Counted from the first letter of the stretch, positions 16,513 to 25,248 are shown. The stretch: DNA of 64,000 bases from Nocardia iowensis (GCF_019222765.1 NZ_CP078145.1:5332001-5396000); one strand, 5' to 3'. Program-made: numbers and translations. Notes: a model not told the origin generated them from the letters alone.

Positions 16513-17247
16513 GTGGACTTCCAAGGAAAGACGGCTCTGATCACCGGCTCCGGCGCCATCGGCGGCCTCGGGCACACAGTGGCCACCATCTTGGTGGCCG
16601 GCGGCGCGGACGTGGTGATCACCGGCCGCGACCCGCACCGCGGTGCCCAAGTCGTCGACGACCTCGGCGGCCAGGCTCGGTTCATCCAGACCGACCTGGC
16701 CGACAGCCAAGCGGTGCGCCAGCTCACCGACGACGCCGGACTCGTCGACATCCTGATCAACAACGCGGCCATCGTGCCGAACGGCCCGACCGCCGAGCAG
16801 GACTTGGACGTGTACGAACAGACCTTCGCCATCAACGTGCGTGCGCCCTTCATCCTCACCGCCGCCTTGGCACCGAAGATGGCCGCCAACGGCGGCGGCA
16901 GCATCGTCAACATCACCTCGACAGCCGCTGGGATCGGTATGGCCGGCGTGGCCCTCTACGGTGCTACCAAGGCAGCGCTGGAATCCCTGACTCGCGCCTG
17001 GGCCCCGGAATTCGCTCCCATGAAGGTACGCGTCAACGCCGTTTCGCCCGGCCCGATGCGCTCCTCGAAGATGATCGCCGTGGTGAGCCCGGACGCCATC
17101 CGCGCCCTGGGTGACGCGGTGCCGATGGCCCGCACGGCCGACCCGATCGAAGTCGCCGAGGTGGTCGCCTTCTTGGCCGGTGACCGCGCCAGCTACATGA
17201 CCGGCGCAATCGTCCCCGTCGACGGAGGCTGGACCGCCGCCGGATGA
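16513..17247 (+). CDS. Short-chain dehydrogenase/reductase
   Basis: 244 residues, GTG start. Classical SDR layout: nucleotide-binding start TGSGAIGGLG (slightly longer than the usual TGxxxGIG), INNAA at about 81, the Ser of NITSTAAG near 137 and the catalytic YGATK near 153, with DGGW at the carboxy end. An NAD(P)-dependent oxidoreductase of unknown substrate. It lies 113 bases after the flavin oxidase on the same strand and could share its regulation. It is followed by the second terminator-bearing repeat. Confidence 0.88.
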   Translation: MDFQGKTALITGSGAIGGLGHTVATILVAGGADVVITGRDPHRGAQVVDDLGGQARFIQTDLADSQAVRQLTDDAGLVDILINNAAIVPNGPTAEQDLDVYEQTFAINVRAPFILTAALAPKMAANGGGSIVNITSTAAGIGMAGVALYGATKAALESLTRAWAPEFAPMKVRVNAVSPGPMRSSKMIAVVSPDAIRALGDAVPMARTADPIEVAEVVAFLAGDRASYMTGAIVPVDGGWTAAG

Positions 17248-17308
17248 CCGCTGGTCGGCCGCTGCCAACCGGTCGACCAGACCGACGAGCCGGGTGCCCG
17301 CGGGATAC

Positions 17309-17395
17309 ACGCTCGTCGGCATGAGAGTGCGTTCCCCCGAAGCGCTAAAAGCGCCCGACTCGTCTTGCGAGTCGGGCGCTTTCGTCGTTCTCTAG
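17309..17395 (+). repeat. Terminator-bearing repeat, copy 2
   Basis: Same flanking sequence as 2815-2905 (CGCTCGTCGGCATGAGAGTG, then GCGTTCCCC). The hairpin loop reads TCTTG here where copy 1 has CAAGA, its reverse complement. Confidence 0.7.
17348..17382. terminator. Strong bidirectional intrinsic terminator
   Basis: A perfect 15-base-pair stem, AAAGCGCCCGACTCG with its complement, around loop TCTTG. It lies about 100 bases after the SDR stop. Confidence 0.78.
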
Positions 17396-17572
17396 ATGTC
17401 GCACGACTGGCAGGGAGAATTCCGGCAGCAGCGCCTCGGTCAGCTGCCACAGTTCATCCGGCACAAGACACTTGGACAACTTGTTCGACACAACTCGAAC
17501 ATCATGCGGCACAACCGATGAGGCAAACAGTTGAAATCCGGTGCGAAGTATCCGCTGGTTACTCTGCTGCTG

Positions 17573-18208
17573 TCATCGCGTGGCTGGAACGCGTGGCACT
17601 GCCGCACGCGGGTCGAAGCCTTTGAAGGCCAGGCCGATAACAAAGCCTGCGGCTTCTTCCAGCTGCCGCGCGCGGTCGAGCGGGCCCAGCACGGCAGCGT
17701 GAGCGCCGGCGTCGCGGACGAGGGTCTCGGTGACGCGCAGGGCATCCGGGTGGTCTCCGCAGATCGCTACCGTCACAGGAGGATTCGCTGGATCGCTCCA
17801 CTGTTGGGCGGGAAACAAGTGGAATGCCTTCACCACATGCGCACCAGGGGCTAGTTCCGCAACACGCTGCGCACCCGACCTACCGAGTGGGGTGTGCAGG
17901 ACACCGACGCCGTGGTCCACGGCATTGGTCGGGTCGATCAGCGTCATGCCGGCCAGTGTCCCGGTGAAGGCTTCGACTCTGCACAGAGTGTCTTCCACAC
18001 CGCTCCACGGGACTGCCAGCAGTACTGCGTCCACTTCGACAATCGCCTCCCGCACGGTCAACGCTCGTGCTCTGCCGCCCAGACGCGCGGCGACCTGCTG
18101 GGCCTTGGCCAATGATCGCCCGGCGACAGCGATCTCATGGCCTGCCCGCGTCCAGCGACTTCCCAATGCGCTGGCCAGCATGCCCGTTCCCAGAATCCCG
18201 ATTCGCAT
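17573..18208 (-). CDS. NADPH-dependent F420-reductase-like protein
   Basis: 211 residues from ATG at 18208, supported by AAGGAG upstream. It begins MRIGILGTGMLASALGSRW, the glycine-rich dinucleotide-binding loop, followed by AVAGRSLAKA, where the Arg suits NADP(H). Later segments DAVLLAVPWSGV and LIDPTNAVD match the Fno/NADP-oxidoreductase fold that passes hydride between NADPH and coenzyme F420 or a similar acceptor. Length is typical. It is divergent from an HxlR regulator, with a 14-base palindrome between them. Confidence 0.8.
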   Translation of the reverse strand: MRIGILGTGMLASALGSRWTRAGHEIAVAGRSLAKAQQVAARLGGRARALTVREAIVEVDAVLLAVPWSGVEDTLCRVEAFTGTLAGMTLIDPTNAVDHGVGVLHTPLGRSGAQRVAELAPGAHVVKAFHLFPAQQWSDPANPPVTVAICGDHPDALRVTETLVRDAGAHAAVLGPLDRARQLEEAAGFVIGLAFKGFDPRAAVPRVPATR

Positions 18209-18263
18209 CGGTAGCTCCTTCATCTCGTAGCCCGAACGACGGCTACGGTAGGGAAACCGATAC

Positions 18264-18277
18264 GCACCGATCGGTGC
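18264..18277. promoter_or_regulatory. Perfect palindrome, likely HxlR operator
   Basis: GCACCGATCGGTGC, perfect over 14 bases, lies 56 bases from the reductase start and 25 from the HxlR start, in the shared 94-base space. It is the natural binding site for the dimeric regulator. Confidence 0.6.
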
Positions 18278-18302
18278 ACAATGGACGGGTGATCATGGCG
18301 GG

Positions 18303-18707
18303 ATGAGCGGTTTCGAAGACCACCGCCAGCAGCTGGTGGCGGACTGCCGGTTGCGTGCAGCCACCGACCTGTTCGCCCATACCTGGGATCCCGTCGTGTT
18401 GGCTGCGCTGCGTGATGGGCCACGCCGCCGCCGCGAACTGCGGGCCGGTATCGGCGGTGTCAGCGACAAAGCCCTCACCGAAGCGTTGCGCCGCCTCCTC
18501 GGCTACGGCCTGATCGAGCGCCGCAGGTACGCGCGGACGCCACCCCGCGTCGACTACGGATTGACCAGTCTGGGTGCAAGTCTGGTCGACGGACCCATGA
18601 AAGCGCTCGGCACCTGGGTTCTCGACCACGGCGACGACCTGCTCACCGCCCAAGACAACACGGCCCGAGAACTGCGCCAGCACGGAGAACGAACTACACC
18701 GACGTGA
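18303..18707 (+). CDS. HxlR-family transcriptional regulator
   Basis: 134 residues. Winged helix-turn-helix of the MarR-like HxlR type: FAHTWDPVVLAALRDGPRRR, RELRAGIGGVSDKALTEALR, RLLGYGLIERRRY and the wing PPRVDYGLTSLG. HxlR proteins respond to aldehydes, quinones or disulfide stress. One Cys is present (ADCRLRAA, about residue 15) near the position used for sensing in several members, which is inference here. It is divergent from the F420-reductase-like gene. Confidence 0.88.
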   Translation: MSGFEDHRQQLVADCRLRAATDLFAHTWDPVVLAALRDGPRRRRELRAGIGGVSDKALTEALRRLLGYGLIERRRYARTPPRVDYGLTSLGASLVDGPMKALGTWVLDHGDDLLTAQDNTARELRQHGERTTPT

Positions 18708-18782
18708 GACACGGTCTAAGCGGACTGGCTCTGTCCGTCGACTACTACGAAGCCTCCGCCCCGCCCGGTGCCGTCAGCCGCA

Positions 18783-18838
18783 CATCGGCAGATGCGGACG
18801 TCCTGAGCTGCAACAGCTCTGGTCCGCCGACCGCCGCG
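18783..18838 (-). repeat. Dispersed palindromic repeat, diverged
   Basis: On the minus strand it ends GGACGTCCGCATCTGCCG. The arm region is diverged. A second partial end, CGGCAGATGCGTACG, lies at about 18864. Confidence 0.55.
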
Positions 18839-18907
18839 AAGTGGCCGCTTCGCTTAGCGCGTACAGCGGCAGATGCGTACGTTTCGGCGCGAGATAGCCT
18901 GGCGATC

Positions 18908-19372
18908 ATGGCGGACTGGGAGATTCGACCGGCCACATCGGCCGATGTCGAGGCAATAGCCGAATTGCGGGCTGTGGTGCTTCGGGCGGATCTGACCCGG
19001 CTCGGCCGATATGACAGCCAGCGCGTTCGTCAGCGATTGCGGGATGAGTTCGTCGCGGAGCACACATGGGTGATCGAAGTCGGTGGTGAGTTCGCCGGTT
19101 GCGTGGCGTTGCGCCCGGCGGCGGATGCGCACTGGCTCGAGCACTTTTACCTCGCGTCTCATCTGCAAGGCAGCGGAATCGGTGCGGCAGTGCTGAGCCA
19201 TCTGCTGGAGGAGTGCGACCGCGATGGCATCGTGGTGCGGCTAAATGTCTTGCAGGGCAGCCCGGCTCGACGGTTGTACAAACGGCACGGATTCGTCGTA
19301 AGCACCGAGGATCCGGTGGATGTATTCCTGGTACGCGAACCAAGACGTGGCCCAACCATCGCTCTCTTCTGA
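18908..19372 (+). CDS. GNAT-family N-acetyltransferase
   Basis: 154 residues from ATG at 18908 (MADWEIRPATSADVEAIAEL). The acetyl-CoA-binding segment is LASHLQGSGIGAAVLSHLLEEC (Q-x-x-G-x-G/A at about residue 82), followed by LNVLQGSPARRLYKRHGF, the usual motif B with the SPARRLY helix. The acceptor is unknown. An upstream extension of the frame runs through a dispersed repeat and is not counted. Confidence 0.85.
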   Translation: MADWEIRPATSADVEAIAELRAVVLRADLTRLGRYDSQRVRQRLRDEFVAEHTWVIEVGGEFAGCVALRPAADAHWLEHFYLASHLQGSGIGAAVLSHLLEECDRDGIVVRLNVLQGSPARRLYKRHGFVVSTEDPVDVFLVREPRRGPTIALF

Positions 19373-19544
19373 CGGCAAATAATCGGCAATACCGGACGGT
19401 CAACTGTGGCCGCCATGATCGGTCCGCATACCAGATCTGAAACACGTTCTCCCAGCAGATAGCCTACCGTCGGTAGTCCCACGATCGGCAACGCGGTGGC
19501 TGGTAGAGTCGCGGTCGCTGGCACCCCAGCCGGACCACGCCGCG

Positions 19545-19841
19545 GTGGCGCTTCTCTCGCACGCTCAACTCGACGCGTATGGCGGCATACGGCACCGGGA
19601 TGCGGCGAACCTGGTGCATAATTCGTCCGCGCTGCATCGCCGCCGCGTACCCCTCACTGTCGCGATTGCGGCGTGCGCAGCGTTGTTTTCGGGTTTGGCC
19701 GGTTTCCGAGCGATGCCGACACCCTTCCAAATCGAGGCCCTGATGCTCGCCACTCTGGCTAGCAGTACTGCGACCTGGTACGCCGCACGCGAGCGGCGGC
19801 CCCGGCCCTCCCGCTGCCGCGCAGGCGGCGACCGGATCTAG
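19545..19841 (+). CDS. Possible small membrane protein
   Basis: A 98-residue frame from GTG at 19545. Two hydrophobic segments (VPLTVAIAACAALFSGLAGF and IEALMLATLASSTATWYA) are followed by a basic tail, as in small DUF-type actinomycete membrane proteins. The first 30 residues are less convincing and there is no ribosome-binding site, so the true start may be downstream. Confidence 0.4.
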   Translation: MALLSHAQLDAYGGIRHRDAANLVHNSSALHRRRVPLTVAIAACAALFSGLAGFRAMPTPFQIEALMLATLASSTATWYAARERRPRPSRCRAGGDRI

Positions 19842-19916
19842 CGCACGGGCAGGCGCGGCGATGGCGGAGGTGCAGCGCCGATATCGAGATCGGTGCGTGA
19901 TCCGGTAATGGTGGGA

Positions 19917-20717
19917 TCAGCGCCGTCCGACGGTCGCTTCGATCAGTTCGTAGGCCAGGTCGAAGTGGACGCCGTCGGGGTTGGTCAATCCCTTTTCCGC
20001 ATACCAGGATTCGTCGGCCTCCGGGTGTGGGCCGCTGACCCCGACCCTGCCTTTGCCGTAGGGGGCGACGACGACGGCGGCGGTGCCGTTGGGGTAGGTC
20101 GCCAGGACGGTGGCGTCGGCGCCGTCGTCCAGGAAGAAGGCAGGCCCGTCCTGGAAGTACATGTGGCGGGGCTTGCCCTGCCAGTCCACCGGTACCACGG
20201 TGTCGCGGGCGTCGGGAACCGTGGCGCCTGGGGAATTGATGTAGCCGTTGGTGTCGCCGGGGAGCAGGTCGAAGCCCGGGTTGCGGCCAGCGAGGTAGCC
20301 GCCGAAGCACAACCCAAGGTAGCTGCCGCCGTCGCGGACCCAGTCGCGGATCAGCCCGGCTGAGCCGCGCAGGGACTGCCAGGTCGCCTCGAGGTCGGCG
20401 CCACCGCCGGGCTGGACGTAGAGTTGGGCTTCGGCCAAAGCGGCTGCGCTCACGGGTATCTCGGTGCCGGGGCCGACATATTTGACCTCGAATGGGTGCG
20501 GTGCCCCTTGCAGCAGGTCGGCTACAGCGGGCGCGCATCCGGGGCACCCCTGCGCGCCGTTGTAGATGAGCGCGAGCCGTCGTGATGCGGTCCGTGCGCC
20601 GGCACCTGACTCGCCGCAGCCGACCATCAGGGCGGCGGCCGGGAGGACGCCGAAGAGCAGTCGGCGTCGGTTCACAACGGTCGAGCGGGTGTCGCCGTTC
20701 CGGTTCATACCGGGCAT
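19917..20717 (-). CDS. Lipoprotein with BPL_N-type glutamine-amidotransferase fold
   Basis: 266 residues from ATG at 20717 with AGGAG upstream. A twin-Arg-like RRRLLFG stretch leads into a lipobox, LMVGC (Cys about residue 34), so a lipid-anchored exported protein is expected. The rest resembles the N-terminal domain of biotin-protein-ligase-like proteins (class-I glutamine amidotransferase fold): QLYVQPGGGADLEATW and GGSYLGLCFGGYLAG, where the Cys of LGLCFGG is the nucleophile position, and PYGKGRVGVSGPHPE, with a His. Its reaction outside the cell is unknown. Preceded by a very strong hairpin. Confidence 0.78.
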   Translation of the reverse strand: MPGMNRNGDTRSTVVNRRRLLFGVLPAAALMVGCGESGAGARTASRRLALIYNGAQGCPGCAPAVADLLQGAPHPFEVKYVGPGTEIPVSAAALAEAQLYVQPGGGADLEATWQSLRGSAGLIRDWVRDGGSYLGLCFGGYLAGRNPGFDLLPGDTNGYINSPGATVPDARDTVVPVDWQGKPRHMYFQDGPAFFLDDGADATVLATYPNGTAAVVVAPYGKGRVGVSGPHPEADESWYAEKGLTNPDGVHFDLAYELIEATVGRR

Positions 20718-20865
20718 GGTTTCACTCCTGTTTCTCCGGGCCGGACGCGGCTCGGCGGCAAAGTTCTCGCGACAATACGCGGCATTCAGCTACGGGATGC
20801 TCACCCCACAGTCCCACCGCGAGCTTCCGAACCGCTGTGGTGGGACGGTGTTGGGGCCGATCAGC

Positions 20866-20899
20866 GGGGGCGGACCCGCCGATCGGCGGGTCCGCCCCC
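20866..20899. terminator. Perfect 34-base palindrome, likely terminator
   Basis: GGGGGCGGACCCGCCGA with its exact complement (17-base arms, no loop). It lies downstream of the minus-strand operon 23051-20927 and upstream of the lipoprotein gene. There is no T run, but the stem is extremely stable. Confidence 0.6.
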
Positions 20900-20926
20900 A
20901 CCAAGCCGGTCGGGTCGGTGGCGGTG

Positions 20927-21268
20927 CTAGATGGTCAGCCGAGCGGCGTCGGTCTCGCTGACGGTGAACGTCAGTGGTGCCGGGCGTAGTTCGATGGTGT
21001 GGGGTGCGGGGTCGACAAGATCGAGCAGCCGAGGCAGATAGCCAGCCACAACACCGCTGTTGTGTGCCGTCAAGTCGGTGCCTGAGGCGTACTTCTCGAT
21101 CACGGTGACGCGGAGGGGGTCGCAGCCTTGTTCGACATAGAAGGCGTAACGCTCTAGGCCGGGCTCGCTGCGGAGCACCGGAGGTATCAATGCGGAGAGC
21201 AGCGCGAGTAGTTCGGCGCCGCGTCCTGGTTTGGCTTGGAGGGTGGCGATGACGACGATTTCGGACAA
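20927..21268 (-). CDS. Antibiotic-biosynthesis-monooxygenase-like small protein
   Basis: 113 residues from a TTG at 21268 (LSEIVVIATLQAKPGRGAEL), where homology begins; GAG is the only upstream purine stretch. The ABM ferredoxin-like fold is seen in RYAFYVEQGCDPLRVTVIEK and the strand LPRLLDL. Family members oxidise quinones or heme, or simply dimerise. It is 25 bases after the CocE-like hydrolase gene and probably cotranscribed with it. Confidence 0.72.
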   Translation of the reverse strand: MSEIVVIATLQAKPGRGAELLALLSALIPPVLRSEPGLERYAFYVEQGCDPLRVTVIEKYASGTDLTAHNSGVVAGYLPRLLDLVDPAPHTIELRPAPLTFTVSETDAARLTI

Positions 21269-21293
21269 CGTGGGCTCTTTCTGAGCTGGTCGG

Positions 21294-23051
21294 TCAGCTG
21301 AGCACCGGCAGGCGCAGCATGGACGGGGCGGTCGGACCGTGGTGCACGGTGTGCTGGGCGGCAACGGCCTCATCGAGGGTGCCGAACTCGGGAATGGTGC
21401 GGGTGTGTAGGTTTCGGCTGTAGCGCGGGAAGCTGAAACCGGCGATCTGCACGCGGATGCGGTGCCCGGCGCGGAAGCGGTGCGCGACGTCGTGGAGGGT
21501 GACGGTCACCCGACCGGGCTGCTCGGGGCGGAGCCAGTCGGTGTCGCCACCGTCGCGGTAACGGGCGCGCTGGGCGCCGTCGGCCACGTTGCCCGCGAAA
21601 CCGTCGGGCTCGACGTCGACCAGCGTGACGCACACGTCCGCATCCGGGGCGCTGCTGGTGAGAAAGGTGACCAGCTCGGGTTGTCCGGCGATGATCACGT
21701 CCTCGGTCAGCGGTGCGCTGGTGTAGACGAGCAGGTCGACGCGGCCGTCGACGGCGCGCTGGTCCTGAATGCCCTGCGGTGCCGCCGCGGCGTCGCCTTC
21801 GATCGTGATCGCTCCGCCGTAAGTGGGAAACGGGTCGTGCGGATCGGCAGTAAAGGTGTCGGAGATGGCGGAGGTCGGTTCGTGTTTCGCGCCTGGGTGG
21901 GCGAGCAGTCCATCGCCGGTTGCGGTGCGGGCGTCGCCGCCGGAGGTGAGGGCCCATTCCGCGACGGTCGTCGCGGGTGGCCAGGCGGGTGCGTGTGCCC
22001 AGGTGTTCGAACCGCCGACGAAGTAGGTGACCCGGCCTGGTCCGGACAGATACCGGTCGGCGGTGGGGTAGGCCGAGCCGTCGCCGCCGCGCAGGTGCCG
22101 GTCGAAGAACGCGGCGAGTACCGGATTCCAAGTGGGCACACCGGCTCCGGCGTTGGGCAGGACGCGGGCACCGACCTGGCCGGAGGGGGTGTAAGTGCCG
22201 AAGTGGGTCCATGGTCCGGCGATGAGGCCGGTGTGCTCGTTGTCGGCCAGCTGGGTGGCGAGCCGGAACTGGGTGGGGCTGGTGAAGTCCTGGTAGCCGG
22301 TGATCTGCAGGAACGGGATGGTGACCCGTTCGGGTTCGGTGAGCAGGGTGGGCCGGTCCCAGAACGGGTCGTGGGGCGAGCGCAGCCAGTCGGTCCAGAA
22401 CGGCGCGATCCGGTCGTCGTCGAGGGGGCTGATGTCGGTCAGCGGCAGTCGGCTCACGGTGGCGCGGGGGTCGGCAAAGGCTTCGGTGAGTAGCTTGCGA
22501 ACCTGCTCTTGCTCGCCTGCGTCCAAGGAAGTGTGGTCGAGGCCTTCGCGGCACAAGACGAGGGCGTAGGTGGTGAGGAAGCCCAGTTCGAACACTCCGC
22601 CCGGTCGGGCGGTGTGGTGCATGTCGGCGGTGGCGACCAGCGCGACAGCGGCTTTGAGGTGTGGGTTGCGGGCGGCGACGGCTTGCAGGACGGCCATTCC
22701 GAGGTAGGACGAGCCGTAGATCCCGACGTTGCCGTCGCTCCAGAATTGTGTTGCGGCCCAGTCGATCGCGTCGGAGGAATCGTTGTACTCCTGGGTGATG
22801 AAGTCGAACTCGCCGCCGGATTCGAACCGGCCACGGGTGTCTTGGACGAGCACTGCGAAGCCTTGGCGGGCGAGCCACAGCGGGTCGGCGACTATCCCGG
22901 AAACCCGGTAGGAATCCTTGCGGTTGTACGGGGTGCGGTGCAGCAAGACCGGCCAGCGGCCGTCGTCATCGGGGCGGTATAGATCGCCGGCGAGGACGAC
23001 GCCGTCTCTGGTCGTCATCTCGATGTCGGTGTCGATGCGGGGGCGATACAC
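21294..23051 (-). CDS. CocE/NonD-family serine hydrolase
   Basis: 585 residues. An alpha/beta hydrolase of the X-Pro dipeptidyl-peptidase (S15) type: MTTRDGVVLAGDLYRP at the start, VLVQDTRGRFESGGEF, then the nucleophile elbow YGSSYLGMA (Ser about residue 117). The carboxy part has the jelly-roll domain typical of cocaine-esterase-like enzymes (GHRIRVQIAGFSFPRYSRNL). It hydrolyses esters or amides; the substrate is unknown. There is no signal peptide, so it is cytoplasmic. It leads the two-gene operon with the ABM-like gene. Confidence 0.88.
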   Translation of the reverse strand: MYRPRIDTDIEMTTRDGVVLAGDLYRPDDDGRWPVLLHRTPYNRKDSYRVSGIVADPLWLARQGFAVLVQDTRGRFESGGEFDFITQEYNDSSDAIDWAATQFWSDGNVGIYGSSYLGMAVLQAVAARNPHLKAAVALVATADMHHTARPGGVFELGFLTTYALVLCREGLDHTSLDAGEQEQVRKLLTEAFADPRATVSRLPLTDISPLDDDRIAPFWTDWLRSPHDPFWDRPTLLTEPERVTIPFLQITGYQDFTSPTQFRLATQLADNEHTGLIAGPWTHFGTYTPSGQVGARVLPNAGAGVPTWNPVLAAFFDRHLRGGDGSAYPTADRYLSGPGRVTYFVGGSNTWAHAPAWPPATTVAEWALTSGGDARTATGDGLLAHPGAKHEPTSAISDTFTADPHDPFPTYGGAITIEGDAAAAPQGIQDQRAVDGRVDLLVYTSAPLTEDVIIAGQPELVTFLTSSAPDADVCVTLVDVEPDGFAGNVADGAQRARYRDGGDTDWLRPEQPGRVTVTLHDVAHRFRAGHRIRVQIAGFSFPRYSRNLHTRTIPEFGTLDEAVAAQHTVHHGPTAPSMLRLPVLS

Positions 23052-23167
23052 GTTTCTCCTGGAGCAGGCGACGGCGCCGGTTGTTCCGGCTCGGCGGGGT
23101 GAAGTGGTCAGGTCGATAGGTTGAGGTGTGCAGGTATTCGGCGGGCATCCCGCCTGGAGAGACGGGC

Positions 23168-24061
23168 TCAGACGAGCAGGACCCGGCGTCCGCGGGTGTG
23201 TCCGGCCTGGCTGTCCGCGTGCGCGGCGGCGGCCTCGGTGAGCGAGTAGGACTGGGCGACCGGGATGCGGAGTTTCCCGCGGGTGATGAGGTCGACCGCC
23301 TCGGCCAGCGCCGCAGGCATGTTGCCGCCGACGCCTGCGAAGCGGATGCCGAGCATGGGGGCCTCGAGGTCGGCGATGGTGATCACCTTGTCCGGGTCAC
23401 CGGTCAGGTCGAGCAGTCCGCGGAGCACGCCAGCGCCGTTGAGGTCCAGTGCGGCATCGACGCGGCCGAGCTCACGTACCCGCTCGACCCAGCCCGGGCC
23501 GTAGGTGGTGGCGCGGGCGCCGAGGCTGCGCACGTAGTCCTGGTTCGCGGACCCGGCGGTGCCGATCACCGTGATTCCCCGGTCGCGGGCGATCTGCAAC
23601 ACCGCCGACCCGACCCCGCCGGCCGCGCCGCTGACCAGCAGCGTCTGCCCCGGCTGGACGCCGACCAGGCGCAGGATCCGCAGTGCGGTTTCGACCACCG
23701 ACGGGTAACCGGCCGCTTCGGCGAAGCTCAACTGCTCGGGCAGGCGCATCCAGGAGGACAGGACGGCGAACTCGGCGTAGGTGCTCGAACCGCGGCCGAA
23801 CACAAAGTCTCCCACCGCAATGCCGCTGACCCCGAGGCCGACCTCGTCCACCACACCGGCCGCGTCCTGGCCGACGCCAGCGGGCAGCTGGATCGGGTTG
23901 ATCCGCTGGAACTGACCCTCGCGGACCCGCCAATCGTGCGGATTCACCCCCGCCGCACGCACGGCGACACGTATCTGACCAGGACCCGGATGGGGTTCGG
24001 CCACCTCTACCAGTTCCAGGACCTCCGGGCCGCCGTACTCGGCGAAGCGCACTGCTTTCAT
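23168..24061 (-). CDS. MDR-type NADPH:quinone oxidoreductase
   Basis: 297 residues: GroES-like amino half (MKAVRFAEYGGPEVLELVEV; AAGVNPHDWRVREGQ) and a Rossmann half with VSGAAGGVGSAVLQIARDRG (about residue 148). The zinc ligands of alcohol dehydrogenases are absent, as in quinone reductases (QOR). Substrates are likely quinones or enones. It is divergent from a TetR regulator across 86 bases. Confidence 0.87.
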   Translation of the reverse strand: MKAVRFAEYGGPEVLELVEVAEPHPGPGQIRVAVRAAGVNPHDWRVREGQFQRINPIQLPAGVGQDAAGVVDEVGLGVSGIAVGDFVFGRGSSTYAEFAVLSSWMRLPEQLSFAEAAGYPSVVETALRILRLVGVQPGQTLLVSGAAGGVGSAVLQIARDRGITVIGTAGSANQDYVRSLGARATTYGPGWVERVRELGRVDAALDLNGAGVLRGLLDLTGDPDKVITIADLEAPMLGIRFAGVGGNMPAALAEAVDLITRGKLRIPVAQSYSLTEAAAAHADSQAGHTRGRRVLLV

Positions 24062-24147
24062 ACCTCGAACATAAGCCTATCCGTTAGTGTTTTGCAACTG
24101 ATAGTTTCTTGCATCGGTTACTGATTAACACCTGATAGCATCAGCTC
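24062..24147. promoter_or_regulatory. Divergent promoter region with repeated CTGATA elements
   Basis: An AT-rich space unlike the flanking GC-rich DNA. TTGCAACTGATAG and TTGCATCGGTTACTGATTA form an imperfect direct repeat, with a third CCTGATAGC further on, and GTGTT/AACAC flank them. Likely TetR binding sites and promoters for both genes. Confidence 0.4.
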
Positions 24148-24729
24148 ATGACAGCGCCGACCGTCGGACGTCGCGAGCGAAAGAAGGCCGCGACCCGCCA
24201 GAAGATCGCCGATACCGCCCTGCGGCTGTTTCTGGAACGCGGATATGACGAAGTGGGCATCCGCGACGTGGCCGCCGAGGCCGACGTAGCCGTCACCACG
24301 CTCTTCTCCCACTTCGCCTCGAAAGAGGCCCTGGTGTTCGAGCAGGAAGAGAACTTCGAACAGCGACTGACCCGGGCGGTCACCGGCCGGTCGGCGGACG
24401 AGCCCCTCATCCCCGCGCTGCGGCGCGAGATCCAGGCCATGGTGCGGCACTGCGCATCCGAGGACGCCGCTCCGATCTGGCGCATGATCAACCAATCACT
24501 CGCCCTACGGGAGTACGAGGAGTCGATGCGGCTGCGCTATGCGCAATCGCTGGCCACTGCCATCGCCGCAGATCTCGACCCGGCACCGACCACAACGGCA
24601 TGCCGGGCGCTCGCGAGGTTCGTCATCGACGCCTATTCGCTTGGCCGTGCGGCGGATGATCCACCGGCCACGGTGGACGAAATCTTCCAGATGATCGAGG
24701 CCGCCTGGGAGGTCGCCCGCCCCACCTGA
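24148..24729 (+). CDS. TetR-family regulator
   Basis: 193 residues. Amino-terminal helix-turn-helix RRERKKAATRQKIADTALRL, then VAAEADVAVTTLFSHFASKE, the typical TetR DNA-binding domain; the rest is a helical ligand domain. It closely resembles in layout the regulator at 52164 (same GRRERKKAA start and TLF-HF helix). It is divergent from the quinone oxidoreductase and probably represses it. Confidence 0.9.
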   Translation: MTAPTVGRRERKKAATRQKIADTALRLFLERGYDEVGIRDVAAEADVAVTTLFSHFASKEALVFEQEENFEQRLTRAVTGRSADEPLIPALRREIQAMVRHCASEDAAPIWRMINQSLALREYEESMRLRYAQSLATAIAADLDPAPTTTACRALARFVIDAYSLGRAADDPPATVDEIFQMIEAAWEVARPT

Positions 24730-24732
24730 CGC

Positions 24733-24794
24733 GGCAACGGCGCAAGATCGGATGTTCGGCTCTGGCGAGCCAGGCGTCGCGCACGAGCGCTCGG
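24733..24794 (-). repeat. Dispersed palindromic repeat, diverged
   Basis: On the minus strand: GCCGAGCGCTCGTGCGCGA, then GAACATCCGATCTTGCG. It lies between convergent genes (TetR and DoxX). Confidence 0.5.
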
Positions 24795-24868
24795 CTTTCA
24801 GCACTGGCCTATGGTTCGCGGACCGATTCGTAAGTACATGTTCCTTGTCGTCTCGGGGGCTTCTGCGC

Positions 24869-25225
24869 TCAGGTGAGGAACACATCGACACCGAGCACGA
24901 TTGACGTCGCGATCGAGAACGTAAGGAACACCATGGCCCCCAACATATTTCGGTCGCCGGTGCGGATGTGGGCGACGATCGCGCCGACGAAGTAGAGCAC
25001 CAGCCCGATCGCGGCGGCGATCGCGAAGGGCGGGAACCAGATCCCCCAGATGAGCCCGACCGTCGCGGCGATCTGCAGGCTCCCGAGCACATGGAGCTGG
25101 GAAGTGGTGAGGTGGACCGCTTCGGCGAATTGGCGTATCCACGCGGGGCGGACGAATTTCATCACTCCGGACTGGAGCATCGCCACGGCGAGCAGGGCGG
25201 ACAGGGTCAGGGCTGTGATGTGCAT
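24869..25225 (-). CDS. DoxX-family membrane protein
   Basis: 118 residues from ATG at 25225. Four hydrophobic helices: ALTLSALLAVAMLQSGVM, SLQIAATVGLIWGIW, AIAAAIGLVLYFVGAIVAHI and AMVFLTFSIATSIVLGV, with the DoxX-like start MKFVRPAWIRQFAEAV after helix 1. Members are linked to quinone, thiosulfate or redox stress. It is divergent from an HxlR regulator with an inverted repeat between. Confidence 0.85.
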   Translation of the reverse strand: MHITALTLSALLAVAMLQSGVMKFVRPAWIRQFAEAVHLTTSQLHVLGSLQIAATVGLIWGIWFPPFAIAAAIGLVLYFVGAIVAHIRTGDRNMLGAMVFLTFSIATSIVLGVDVFLT

Positions 25226-25248
25226 GATGGCAACGCTAGGAATCCGAT

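Larger units (their letters stand above)
17248..17572. other. Intergenic region with terminator repeat
   Basis: No gene seen. Contains copy 2 of the terminator-bearing repeat (17309-17395), which ends transcription from the SDR gene, and about 175 further bases with no recognisable content. Confidence 0.5.

Noticed and set aside
21370..22878. A 502-codon minus-strand frame overlapping the CocE-like gene
   Set aside because: It is the same strand in another phase, with an extreme Arg/Pro/His composition. The CocE frame has the catalytic motifs.
23126..24124. A 332-codon plus-strand frame over the quinone oxidoreductase gene
   Set aside because: Antisense shadow. The minus-strand frame carries the MDR motifs and correct start.
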